Of a stretch of 64,000 nucleotides of DNA, positions 1 to 9,560 are shown piece by piece. The translations under genes were made by a program, and so were the position numbers. The notes below the pieces were generated by a model. It saw only the letters and a list, made by a program, of their open reading frames with translations. It did not search any database and was not told the DNA's origin. The DNA comes from Avena insularis (taxonomy: Eukaryota > Streptophyta > Magnoliopsida > Poales > Poaceae), in NCBI GenBank assembly GCA_023614405.1, contig CM042685.1:91998684-92062683 (forward strand), in the 5' to 3' direction. Within the stretch, counting starts at the first letter, position 1. Each line of letters begins with the position of its first letter.

Positions 1-720
1 TGTAACTCAACCATGACATAATTTACATTTCCTAAAGAATTTTTAGTTGATTCATCAGCAAGTAAAAGGTCTACGGAGCATTTTCCAATAGTTTTAAGTT
101 ATAGAAATTCATATAGTTCTTTTAACAAAACTGAGACACTAGATCCTAGATCTAATATAGCATGATGGGTCTTTTTGCCAATAGTGACTAATATTCTTGG
201 GAGGCAAGCATCCACAAGCTTTGGTGGTATCATATCATCATTGTTGTATCTTTCTATTTTTTCTTTTATGACATATTCCCTTTGTTTCAAAATATAAGAT
301 GTTTTAGCTTTGTGAAGGTTATGTATCTAGACATCTTTTAGTGCATAGATTCGGAGTGAACCTTTCTGAACCTACACACTAAAAGGTGTCTAGATACATT
401 ATCTTCACAAAGCTAAAACATCTTATATTATTAAATGGAGGGAGTAGTTTGCAATATATGAGCCAAATCTTTCTTGATGAACATTAATTGATGGATCATT
501 AGAAAACTTATGCAATAGATTAATGAGTTCAAGCAAGCTATATTTATCATGATCTAGTAGAGGTTCTTTTCTTTCACTAAGCATTTTAACTTCCTCTACT
601 TTCTTTTCATTTATAATAATAGGTGGCCCTTTGTTATTATTTAGCATAGCAGATTCTTTTTCTTCTCTTATGACGTCTTTTGTCTTTCTTACCTTATTAT
701 TCTCTTCTTCACTTTCCCCC
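1..720 (-). pseudogene. Ty3/gypsy gag-protease fragment, interrupted by a MITE
   Basis: Minus-strand reading from about 650 downwards gives the end of gag (a FGSYIANY-like segment). After the MITE at 276-444 it resumes as an IPPKLVDACLPRILVTIG-type linker and an aspartic-protease core, DLGSSVSVL, near 135-165. Reading on to position 1 gives CSVDLLLADEST, also typical of gypsy protease regions. The order and wording match plant gypsy polyproteins; an Athila/Tat-type origin is likely but not proven. The usual D-T/S-G catalytic triplet reads D-L-G, and there is an in-frame stop near position 98, so the copy is dead. The element continues beyond the left edge. No LTR is visible. Confidence 0.7.
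276..444. mobile_element. Stowaway-like Tc1/mariner MITE (copy 1)
   Basis: A 169-bp near-perfect fold-back element. The left end reads TTCCCTTTGTTTCAAAATAT and the reverse complement of the right end reads CTCCCTCCATTTAATAATAT. Both arms then share the AAGATGTTTTAGCTTTGTGAAG region, giving terminal arms of about 70 bp. It is flanked by TA at 274-275 and 445-446, the target duplication expected of Stowaway MITEs. It has no coding capacity. It sits inside a gypsy protease reading frame, so it is younger than that element. A same-length relative lies at 22732-22900. Confidence 0.9.
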
Positions 721-915
721 CTTTAGAAGTTACCAAACCTTTGGCATTTCCTAAGAGGCGGCTCATGAGGGTTATTTTAGAGTGAACATTCGCAATAAAG
801 TGTTCTTTAGTTTTAACATGATATTCAATAGTTTTATTTTTTTACAAGGGTGTTAAGACTATTAGGGAAAGTTTTAAGTTTAGTTCTTACATGGAGGAAA
901 ATCTGGATTATATCA
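721..915. other. Probable gypsy internal remnant, no clear ORF
   Basis: AT-rich DNA between the gypsy gag fragment and the Helitron end at 916. Minus-strand translation is broken by stops; it may be more upstream gag of the same element, but nothing diagnostic is visible. Confidence 0.3.
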
Positions 916-3900
916 CTAGCCATCAACCCGTGCGTATGCCCGGGCTAGCATTTATAGATATTTACACTTACTAAAAGTCATGTATTTGGTTATTTGTGAA
1001 ACTGAAATTTTGAAGTAAAAAAGGATGTACTTCCAAGATCAAAATACCATGTAATATTTTTTCGTTATACATGGTGAACATAAATAGTACTGTCAATACT
1101 TCATAAATAAACAATTATGCGCATGTAAATAATTTCAAGCTTTGTTGAGGGCATAATGTTGTAATGTGAAAATTCAAAATTTATCAAACAAATTATAATT
1201 GTAGTAACGTGATAAATTTCACCGATGAGTAAATCTTCATGACAATTTTGATAATATAAGTGACTTCAAATCTAGCGATATTTGAAAATCATATGCGAGG
1301 GTTCAAAAATAATACTTGCAAACTTTATGCGCACCTTATTCGAACATTATTGTATAAGAACTTTGAAAAGCTAGGTCATTTGAGGTCCATCTCCAAGGCC
1401 CATATTAATGTAGATAAATTTATGTGTTGTATCTTTAACCACCAAGTAGTGTGCAAAAAATTTCTCTACTTTGTTTCCATAAATAGAAATAAGTTTTACA
1501 CAACAGCATGTGCAGATGAAGCATCAAAACCATCACTATATCTTTGAAAGATATACAAATATAAAGATCAAAAGGTATAAAACACTAAGATGAAAACTTT
1601 AGCACCTGCATTCAACATTATCTTATTTACATATATCGTTCCAACAAAGCTGCTTAGATTTAGTTAACATAAGGTACTTTATAAGGAAGTTTATTAAATT
1701 CAAAATTTATAATTGCATTGTCTAGTCAATCAATTATGACAATTTACCCTTTAAAATAAACTATAAAATATCTCTAACTTTGAAGCACAATAGACAAACA
1801 TTAAATTATAGTTTTAACCTGTTGTACTTTCCTAGCTTTTCCCACGTAGAAGGACACCAAAACCCTCAGCTTTTCCATAAGTATGCAAAAGGAATTGATT
1901 TAACCTGTACAAATTGTAAGAATCATTTGTGAGGGTTACAATATAACAATTAATTTCTATGTGGAGTTAAACTGTAGTGTTCTAGTGGTTCTCTCCCGAA
2001 GCCTCTCGTTCTCTCCTGACCCCTCTCTCCCTTGTTCTCCCAGCCCGTGTTGCCGGGCTCTCCTGGAGCTCTCTCCACCGGCGCCGCTGGTGTGAGGGGG
2101 CGAAGGGGGGGCCCCGGGGTAGTTAGGTTAGGTAGGTGTTTTGGCCATGTGCCGGTAGTGGGCTATATGCCCGATGTGGAGTGCGGCGTCGGTGTCTTCT
2201 GCAGCCAGATCTGGCGTCTCTTGGGGCTCCTCGTCGGTATTTCTTCCATCCTTGGTGGATGGGCGACGGCGGCGGTGAGCTTCGCCTCCTCTAATAAAGT
2301 TGCCCTGGTTGTTGCGGTTCTTCATCGATGGCAAGGTTGGTGCCTTTCTCTGGCCGGCCGTGGTGGCGGGGGGAGTGGGGTTGTTCTTGTTGTTCGACTG
2401 AAGGAAGGTGCGACCTCGAGTTACTCCGCGGCGCAGGTGAGCGGCGCCGGGAGGTCTCTTCTCTTTCCCTCTCTCCTGGCTTCAGTGGATGAAGTCTGTG
2501 TGGCGAGGGGAAGTGTTGGAGGCTCGTTCATAATGCTCTGTTGGTCTTCTGCTTCGTCTTCGACTTCTGCTTCTTCGCCTCTCCGTTGGCCGGCCGTGGT
2601 GGCGAGGAACGGGCTGGGAAGTAAGCTGCAGTTGTCGATGTTCTAGAAGATGGTTGAAGCTGCGCCTTTTAGAGCTTCTTCGCAGTGGCTCTCTTGCAGT
2701 GATTCTGCGGGCCGAAGGGCGGCCAAGGGTTCAAACCTCCATTGGAGGCCCTGCTCGAAGCTTGAAGCCAGAGCTCGACGACTTGGCACTGACAAGTGGT
2801 TCGTCCCCGTCGCTGTCAAGAAGGCTGGCGGCTAGCTTCTTCTCCGGTTCGGAAGGCGTAACGAGCAAGAGACCTCGACCTCGCCAGCTTGGCTGGAGGT
2901 CGCCGGAGACTGGTGGCGGAGGCCCCTGAGGACTTGATTGCTTTCTATGTTTTAGTCCTAGGGTGCTTTTTGTAAGTGTTAGGCCCTTCTCTATTTTGTC
3001 TAGCCTGGCTAGAGTTCTTAATGCTGAGGGCCTAACCGTAATTTGTACCTGCCACGTTTATTAATTTGCAGCTTCTCGGGTCCTTTGGACCCTTTTACCG
3101 TTCAAAAAAAACTATAGTGTTCTAGACATGAAAATATTACGGATGTTTATAGCTGATGCAATTTAAGTAGCTTACTTGTTGCTGAGCTCCTCTAGACGAC
3201 TCAAGAAGGAAAATTGAGCGTGAAGGGTGTAGAAACCTGCATGTAATTCATTTAGAGGTTCAACTTAAATATTGATGCAATAAATAAATTAAACATAAAG
3301 GTTATATGTTATATTTAAACTTGTTGTTTCCAATGCTTCACACAGTTTTGATGGTTGTTCCCTGTGACATAATAAGATTAAAGAATTACGATGCACTCGA
3401 ATTGTTCCCAGATACAAAAGAATTAAATGCTAGATTATATATTGATGCTTTGAATTAACACAAAGTATCTAAACCGCAAGATATGCATGAAATACTTATA
3501 TCAGAGGATCTAGCTCACGGAAATTCACACAAAAAATGGTTTTACATCCTTTCAGATAGTTGGAAGGACTCTAAAATTTTCCTTTTATCACAAAGACAAA
3601 ATGCCGATCAAGTATATTTTAATGATAGATTATAGATCGTAAATTTTTATGTTAGGTGAGGCTTCTTCTCCCACATATGAAATGCAAAATATTTTACATC
3701 ACCTAGCTTGTAAGATTTCTTTGCATATTTTTTATTTCAAAAAAATAGCAACCATAAGATGAAGATTATAATATTGATTTTGACCTACCACACATTGATG
3801 TATACACCTAACTTGAACACACTCTCATGTTTTCCTCCTCTAGTTCGATGATTGAGAAATCAAGCAGCCATGCAAGCATCAAAACAGTAATATGAGGACT

Positions 3901-4715
3901 ATTCAGATTGAGTTGGGTTAGAAGAATCTAAAAAGAAGATACCTGAAATTTTTATCTAGAAATTAATTTATATTCTCCCATGATAACTAATTATTAGTAT
4001 ATACATATTGGACGTGTGGAGAGGAGCAAGGGAAAAGAACAATGAAGAGTGTCCTCCATTGTTTCACACGCATGCTTTTTATAGAAAAAGACTTGCATGC
4101 ATCTTAGCTCGTGACAAATTGTGAGGAGTGAGAATAAAGTTGAAGACCTAATGCAGGCTTTGCATGTCAGCATGACACGTCCGATGAGAGACACCAAATA
4201 ATCAATTTGATGGAGAGAATCTCGTCAGTTAACTCCGAAGTATCACACATGGATCCTTGGAAGGACTACAAATTCAATTACTGATTACACCCTACATGCA
4301 AACATGGTGAGATAAACTGATGCATTGTAAGCTGCAGTCTGACCAAGAACAAAAATTAACTTAAAGCTGAGTCAGAAATTGTTGCAGAAAATTCGAATAT
4401 TAGATAATAATAATTCTATTGTACAGTTCAGCGTCACCATCCCATAATGTCATTGAAGGCATACCGGGTAAAACCACTATTAGAAAATCGCTCGGTCCTT
4501 TTTGTTTTGTACATCTCCTTGGTCGCATGCTCATGTCATTATGACATATTACATTTAAGTGTTATCATGTCTGCATACATATTTAACCTTAAAACTATTT
4601 TGCTTTCTACAAATATTCTTCTCTTTATTTCAAATGCAAAACCTGATCAAACCGGATATTTTATTTATCTATAAACTAATTGCAAAATAGTCTCATTTTA
4701 TAATAAATAAATAGA
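916..4715 (-). mobile_element. Candidate non-autonomous Helitron (minus orientation)
   Basis: Read on the minus strand, the 3' terminus (955-916) has a GC-rich hairpin, CCCGGGCATACGCACGGG, followed after a short spacer by CTAG and then a host T. That is the hairpin + CTRR + T structure of Helitron 3' ends. The far end on the minus strand starts TCTATTTATTTATTATAAAA preceded by host A (position 4716 is T on plus), resembling grass Helitron 5' ends (TC..TATAAAAGGAG). The implied insertion is between A and T, as Helitrons do. There are no TIRs, no TSD, and no Rep/helicase ORF, so the element would be non-autonomous. A non-LTR insertion at 1986-3108 lies inside. Outside that insert, 956-1968 and 3126-4715 are AT-rich without recognisable genes. 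Confidence 0.5.
1986..3108 (+). mobile_element. Non-LTR (LINE/SINE-like) retroposon insertion with TSD
   Basis: A strongly GC-rich ~1.12-kb segment in AT-rich DNA. It is flanked by a 17-bp direct repeat, AAACTGTAGTGTTCTAG at 1969-1985 and AAACTATAGTGTTCTAG at 3109-3125 (one mismatch). It ends in an A-run (3104-3110) after a TTTTACCGTTC-type 3' end resembling grass LINE tails. Long TSD plus poly(A) is the hallmark of target-primed reverse transcription. The insert holds a 204-aa open frame (2032-2646) and a second frame (2654-2929), but no EN, RT or zinc-finger motif. It is therefore a non-autonomous LINE derivative, a large SINE-like unit, or a retroposed transcript. Confidence 0.8.
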
Positions 4716-5559
4716 TAAAATATTTTTGTCCGGAAAGACAGTCCGACTAGTAAGACCAAAAGCGCAACCAAACCAGACTACCTACAACCCAGCCCACCTA
4801 ATCCTAACCTTAAACCAAACCCTAGCCTAACCCACCCGCACAGCCGCCGCACCCTACCTGACCCTGCGCGCACACCACACCCCATACCCCTGTCCGTTGC
4901 ACCCTGTCACGCTACCGCCGGCCACACACACCTAATCACGCACGCAAACACAAGACGCACGGCACGCACGCGAACACAAGACGCACCGACTCGACCCGCT
5001 CCTGGCCCTCTCCCGCAAACCCCACCCACCCTTGTCGCTACGCCCACGGACCCCGTCCCCCGCGTGAAAGCCGCGTACGCGAACGCTCCTCTCTCCCCCG
5101 ATCTCGCTCCCTCCCTCTATCCAGCGCGGCGCCGCCGCTGGTCCTCTCTCCCGTCGCCGCCTCGCCGTCAGGCCCCTCTGCCTCCGCGCTTCCTCACCAA
5201 CACCCCCGCTTCCGCCAGTACCTCGCAGCGCGCGCCACCGCCGCCTACGCCCGCGTGCCCCTCCGCCTCTCTCCTGAGCGACCAAGGCCACGCTCGCCGC
5301 TCCGCCGCGGGCCTCCTCGGCCGTCCTCGCCGTCCCCATCGTCGTCGACCTCGCATCGCACCGCCTCCGTGCTTCCGCGGCCCCGGGTCGTCGTCGTCTG
5401 CTGCCGCCTCGCTCACCTTCCTCTCTGGCAGAGTCGCTGCCAGGGGCATGCCTCGCCCGCAGGCTATCGTCGCCTCGTCCTCGACGCGTCACCGCCTTTC
5501 CCCCCGCGGGCTCGCCTCCCCGGCGCCCCTGCGAGCACGAGCGCTCCGCCTCGCCTCTG
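4716..5559. other. GC-rich unassigned block
   Basis: An abrupt change from AT-rich to C-rich DNA at about 4745 continues to the Reina LTR at 5560. Long open frames exist on both strands (for example 5064-5564 plus and 4932-5492 minus), but they are Pro/Arg/Ser/Ala-rich with no recognisable domain, as expected of GC-rich sequence read in any frame. It may be part of an older LTR, or a gene 5' region. No assignment is possible. Confidence 0.3.
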
Positions 5560-5847
5560 TGTAACAGCTGGTACAGGTTACACCGAAGATACTATAGTAG
5601 AGGCCTATAATCCATACGCGTTTTCTGGAGTTGTGTGTAGGATGGACCCTCAGCTGTAAGTTTGGACAGAAATATAAGTCCAGTCTGTAATGAGAAGGAT
5701 ATAGGAAATAAATGAATGAAAAGGAAACTCTCTGTCGTCTTCTACCTTCTCTCTGTTTGCTGTGTTCTTTCCTAATTCCTTGATCTAGTCTAGTTGTTTG
5801 ATTCAAATCTCATGTCCGGATTTATCCATGGCAAAAGGAGTCTTACA
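5560..5847 (+). repeat. Reina-type 5' LTR (288 bp)
   Basis: Begins TGTAACAGCTGGTACAGG and ends AAAGGAGTCTTACA immediately before the primer-binding site. Length and TG/CA ends fit a short chromovirus LTR. No second copy lies in the window, so the left boundary rests on the TG dinucleotide and the sharp drop from the GC-rich flank. Confidence 0.6.
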
Positions 5848-5849
5848 CT

Positions 5850-5861
5850 TGGCATCAGAGA
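5850..5861 (+). promoter_or_regulatory. Primer-binding site, tRNA-iMet-like
   Basis: TGGCATCAGAGA lies 2 bp after the LTR end. It matches the initiator-Met primer site TGGTATCAGAGC with two mismatches. Confidence 0.6.
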
Positions 5862-6083
5862 CACAGAGACAGGCTATTCTCCACAAAAAAAATTCCTTAC
5901 CAAAAAACAACAAAATTCAGCTGTAAAATCCCAGGGCGGTAGGTGAACTTGGTGAAGATTTGATTTCGGTCAAATTCTTCACTGAGATCCTATAAATCCC
6001 AACCTTGGTTTGTTGGATCGGTCGAATTCCACAACGGCTCCTCCCAAAATCTCCCCCTACAGACATAGTTTGTGTTGGAAGCG

Positions 6084-7274
6084 ATGGGCGAATCGGCGGC
6101 ACGTATGGATGAATCGTTGGGGGCGATCCGTGCGATCTTGAAGTTGGTGCAGACGCAGCTGGGTTCGTTGGATGCGCGGCTGGGACTTCTCGACAACGCC
6201 TCTCAGCAAGTTACCGCCCAACTTGACATGAACTCTCGTGCGGTGGCAGACCACACCCGTGTGATGGACGGCATCGAGCGGCGTCAGGAGGCGCTGGCGC
6301 AGCAGATGGCGGTGACTGCAGAGGCAGTCGCTAGGCTCGCTGGGTCTAGCTCGGGACCTCGTCCGCTTGATCCAGGCCATACTGGGAGGGATTGGGACCC
6401 ATGCGATGGTGTAGATACTGGCGAGGTGATGCGCGCACGGGGGCGACAGCAGGATGAGTACCCTGGCGGCAGTCGACATGTTCTCTCCAAGATGTCTTTC
6501 CCTAAATTCAGTGGCGACAGTCCACCAATCTGGCGAGATCATTGCTTGGACTATTTCAAAGTATGCAATACTTCTTCTCACATGTGGCTCACGGCAGCAA
6601 CCTTGCATTTAGAGGGCAATGCGGCGCACTGGTATCAAGCATACAAGCTCAGGCATGAGGTACTCACTTGGCCCCAATTCATAACTACTGTGGAAGAGAA
6701 ATTCGGGGCAGATGATCACCGCTGGTACATGGCATCGCTCTTGGCCCTCAAACAGCGTGGGACAGTGGATGAGTATTGTGCATCTTTCTAGGAACTTATG
6801 TTCAAACTGTTTGGTCACAATCCATACTACGATGAAACCTTCTTTATGGAGCAATTTCTCATAGGTCTGAAGCAAGAGGTGTGTGTTCATGTAGCCTCTC
6901 AAGTACCCAAGACAGTGGACCGTGCTATGTTGCTTGCCCATGTACAACAAGATTTGAGTAACCAGATCAAGCCATGGGCAAACAAGAACTATTGTGTGGG
7001 ACGTCTGGATGCGGCACCAGCTCGTATTGAACCTGCTCGTCCGGCACTGAAATTGGGACATGGTGACCTGTGGAAGGAACGACAGTTGAAGGAATACCGT
7101 CGCTCCAATGGCCTCTTCTATCGATGTGGAGGAGCATGCATCAGAACTGCACCGGAGGTTTTAAATCTGCTGGAGCTGCAAGACATTGAAGAAGCGCATC
7201 AACTATCCTTGTCCGTGTATGCTTTGTCTGGAGCTGAAAATCATGATACTGTTTGTCTTCGTGCTCTTGTTTAG
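6084..7274 (+). pseudogene. Reina-type gag
   Basis: The frame starts at ATG 6084. The N-terminal 120 residues are coiled-coil-like (MDESLGAIRAIL...). A retrotransposon gag domain follows, with FPKFSGD, WRDHCLDYF and HWYQAY, then a MFKLFGHNPYYDETFF segment. TAG at 6789-6791 interrupts the capsid region; the same frame continues to a second TAG at 7272-7274. The nucleocapsid zinc knuckle is collapsed to a lone YRCG near 7120-7135, with the rest of the CCHC motif apparently deleted. The protein would assemble the retrotransposon particle, but this copy cannot make it intact. Pol continues in the same frame downstream. Confidence 0.75.
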
Positions 7275-8946
7275 AATCAGGTGTTGCTTATTCTGATCGA
7301 CACCGGCAGTAGTCACAGTTTTCTCAGTTCAAATTTTGCAACTCGTGTTAGTTGTCACCTTACAGACATTCCAGCAGTGACAGTGCTTGTGGCCAATGAT
7401 GAAATTCTTCATTGCGATAAAATTGCCAAGGATTTTGCATGGTGGACTGAAGGTCATACCTTCTCCACGGACATGCGCATTTTGTCGTTGGGGGCTTACG
7501 ACGCGATTCTGGGTATGGACTGGTTGAAACAGCATGGGGACATGTGGTGTAATTGGAAAAAATGCACACTTCAATTTGAATATAAAGGCCAAACAATTGT
7601 CTTGCATGGTATCCAGTCCAGTCAACCTAAAGAGCTCACTGAATTTCCTATCAGTCAAGTGTTGAAGTGGAGTAAGGGAAATGATCTATGGGCCCTTGCT
7701 GTCCTTGAAGAATGTACTAAACAACCATCATCCCTTCTACCTGATGAAATTCAGTCACTGTTGCACCAATATGCAGATGTATTTAGTGACCCTCAAACAC
7801 TACCTCCTCCTCGGGAGTATGACCATGCAATTACACTTGTACCTGGCACTGCTCCAATTAATACCCGTCCATATCGATACTCGCCGCTTCACAAAGACGA
7901 GATCAAGCAGCAAGTTGCCGTCATGCTTGAGGCCGGTCTCATCATTCCCTCCATGATTCCATTTGCCTCACCAGTCCTAATTCAGAAAAAGGACGGATCA
8001 TGGCGGTTCTGCATCGACTATCAGCGTCAAATGAGATTACAATCTGCAATACCTTTCTAATGCCGGTAATCGATGAGCTGCTTGACGAGCTTGCGGGGTC
8101 TAAGCTCTTTTCCAAGCTCGATTTGCGAGAAGGATACCATCAGATCCGCATGCATGCAGGCGATGAGGAGAAAACCGCATTCAAGACCCATCACGGACAC
8201 TACCAGTTCTGAGTCATGCCGTTCGGCCTCTCGAACGCACCAGCCACATTCCAATGTGTGATGAATGCGGTACTACAACCCTGCCTGCGCAAATATTTCT
8301 TGGTGTTCATGGACGATATACTCATCTACAGTCCATCATTGGCAGAGCATGTTCTTCACTTGTCCACGGTACTTGAATTGCTTCACCAACACAAGCTTTT
8401 CGTCAAGGAATCCAAGTGCTCATTTGCGCAAGCTCAATTGGAGTATCTTGGCCACATTGTCTCGGCTGAAGGGGTGGCCACTGATCCTAGGAAGACAATA
8501 GCCATGGTGGCGTGGCCACGGCCTACCACGGTCACAGAATTGCGAGGCTTTCTGGGGTTAACAGGCTACTACTGAAAGTTTTTTCGCGCCTACGGCATTT
8601 TGGCAAAGCCTTTGACAAATCTGTTGAAAAGAAAGGCATTTGAATGGTCTGCTGAAGCTGAAGAAGCCTATCTTGCTCTCCAGAAGGCCATGTCCACGAC
8701 TCCTGTGCTCATGCTTCCGGATTTTTCCAAACAGTTTGTAGTCGAGACTGATGCATGCGACTATGGCGTGGGAGCAGTACTTATGCAAGACAACCACCCT
8801 GTCGCCTTCTTAAGCAAGGATCTTAGTGCCCACCACAGTTCTCTTTCAATAAACGAGAAAGAATTTCTGGCCTTGATCATGGATGTCGAGCGATGGCGCT
8901 CATACTTACAACGCAGCGAGTTCATCATAAACACAGACCATCAAAG
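7275..8946 (+). pseudogene. Reina-type pol: protease, RT, partial RNase H
   Basis: The aspartic protease keeps DTGSSHSFLSSNFA (about 7300-7335). The RT region shows PYRYSPLHKDEIK, a frameshift near 8020-8030 (YQR then NEITICNTF in the next frame), [13 protein letters not shown], the catalytic FMDDILIYS (about 8305-8335), and GFLGLTGYY. RNase H begins with VVETDACDYGVGAVLMQ and ends abruptly at INTDHQS (8946). In-frame TGA codons sit just before MPFGL (8210-8212, where related elements have Trp) and after GYY (8573-8575, where related elements have Arg). Both are single-transition changes typical of methylated, decaying elements. Integrase is absent because of the truncation. Confidence 0.8.
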
Positions 8947-9560
8947 TGTAACATCCCAAAAATATTAATCATGATTATCAAATTCTAATCACTAAAATTA
9001 GGGTTAACAAAAACTTTGATTAAATAAAAACCAAGTGAATGCATGTGTGTATGTGATGATTGTATGAAGGCATGAATGGACTTGTAGGATTAATCTAAAT
9101 ATCAAGGAATGGTTTAAAGATGAAAACAACATCATCTAAAACATTTCCAAGCAGAAACAAATCAAGAGAAAATCAAAAACAAAACAAATAAAGCAAATGG
9201 TCATTTTTGCCAATCTTGCTCACTAAGTCACTTTGAGTGTTTCTAGTCCAAGATTTCAAACAAAAACTTTCCCAATTCTTTTCACCCCTTGCTAGACCAA
9301 GTAAAAGTGAATCAAAGCCTACCTTTCAAACTTACAGAAACATTTGGCAACCCCATTCAAATGACAATTTAAAATTGAATATTTATCATATGTGAAGATC
9401 ACACATTTTCAAAACCCAACCAAACCAGTGCCTCTTGACCAATCCAACTAACCAGATACTCCCTAGTATGTAACTAGCAAACCCACCAAGTTTGAACCCA
9501 AAATTCAAATTTGAACTTCTTTCGGCCATTTCATCAAACACCTTGTAATCAGCAAACAAA
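8947..9560 (+). repeat. Tekay-type LTR fragment (plus orientation)
   Basis: Starts TGTAACATCCCAAAAATATT inside the Reina RNase H frame. It is collinear with the reverse complement of the last ~600 bp of the LTRs at 51455-55462 and 30055-34267: shared blocks include the AATCACTAAAATTAGGGTTA region and CTTTCGGCCATTTCATCAAA. Similarity stops at CAGCAAACAA (about 9556), where unrelated DNA begins. This is therefore the 5' part of a Tekay-family LTR, truncated by recombination or by a later insertion. Confidence 0.8.

Larger units (their letters stand above)
5560..8946 (+). mobile_element. Reina-type chromovirus (Ty3/gypsy), 3' truncated
   Basis: A short TG...CA LTR (5560-5847) is followed within 2 bp by a tRNA-iMet-like primer site, then a gag-protease-RT-RNase H frame. 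The element stops in RNase H at 8946, exactly where a TGTAACATCCC LTR end begins. The ~290-bp LTR and gag wording (FPKFSGDSPPIWRDHCLDYF) fit the Reina clade of chromoviruses. Integrase, chromodomain and the 3' LTR are missing from the window. The 5-bp left flank is CTCTG; no right partner was found. Confidence 0.75.

Noticed and set aside
2032..2646. 204-aa ORF as a protein-coding gene
   Set aside because: Low-complexity Gly/Val/Ser-rich frame in GC-rich DNA with no domain; it lies inside a poly(A) retroposon with TSDs. Kept only as part of that insertion.
4780..4840. Telomere-like CCTAA/CCCTA motifs
   Set aside because: Only irregular, degenerate motifs without a regular CCCTAAA array; chance in C-rich sequence.
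5064..5564. 166-aa Pro/Arg/Ser-rich ORF near the Reina LTR
   Set aside because: Equally long frames exist on the opposite strand; compositional artefact of GC-rich DNA, no motif or gene structure.
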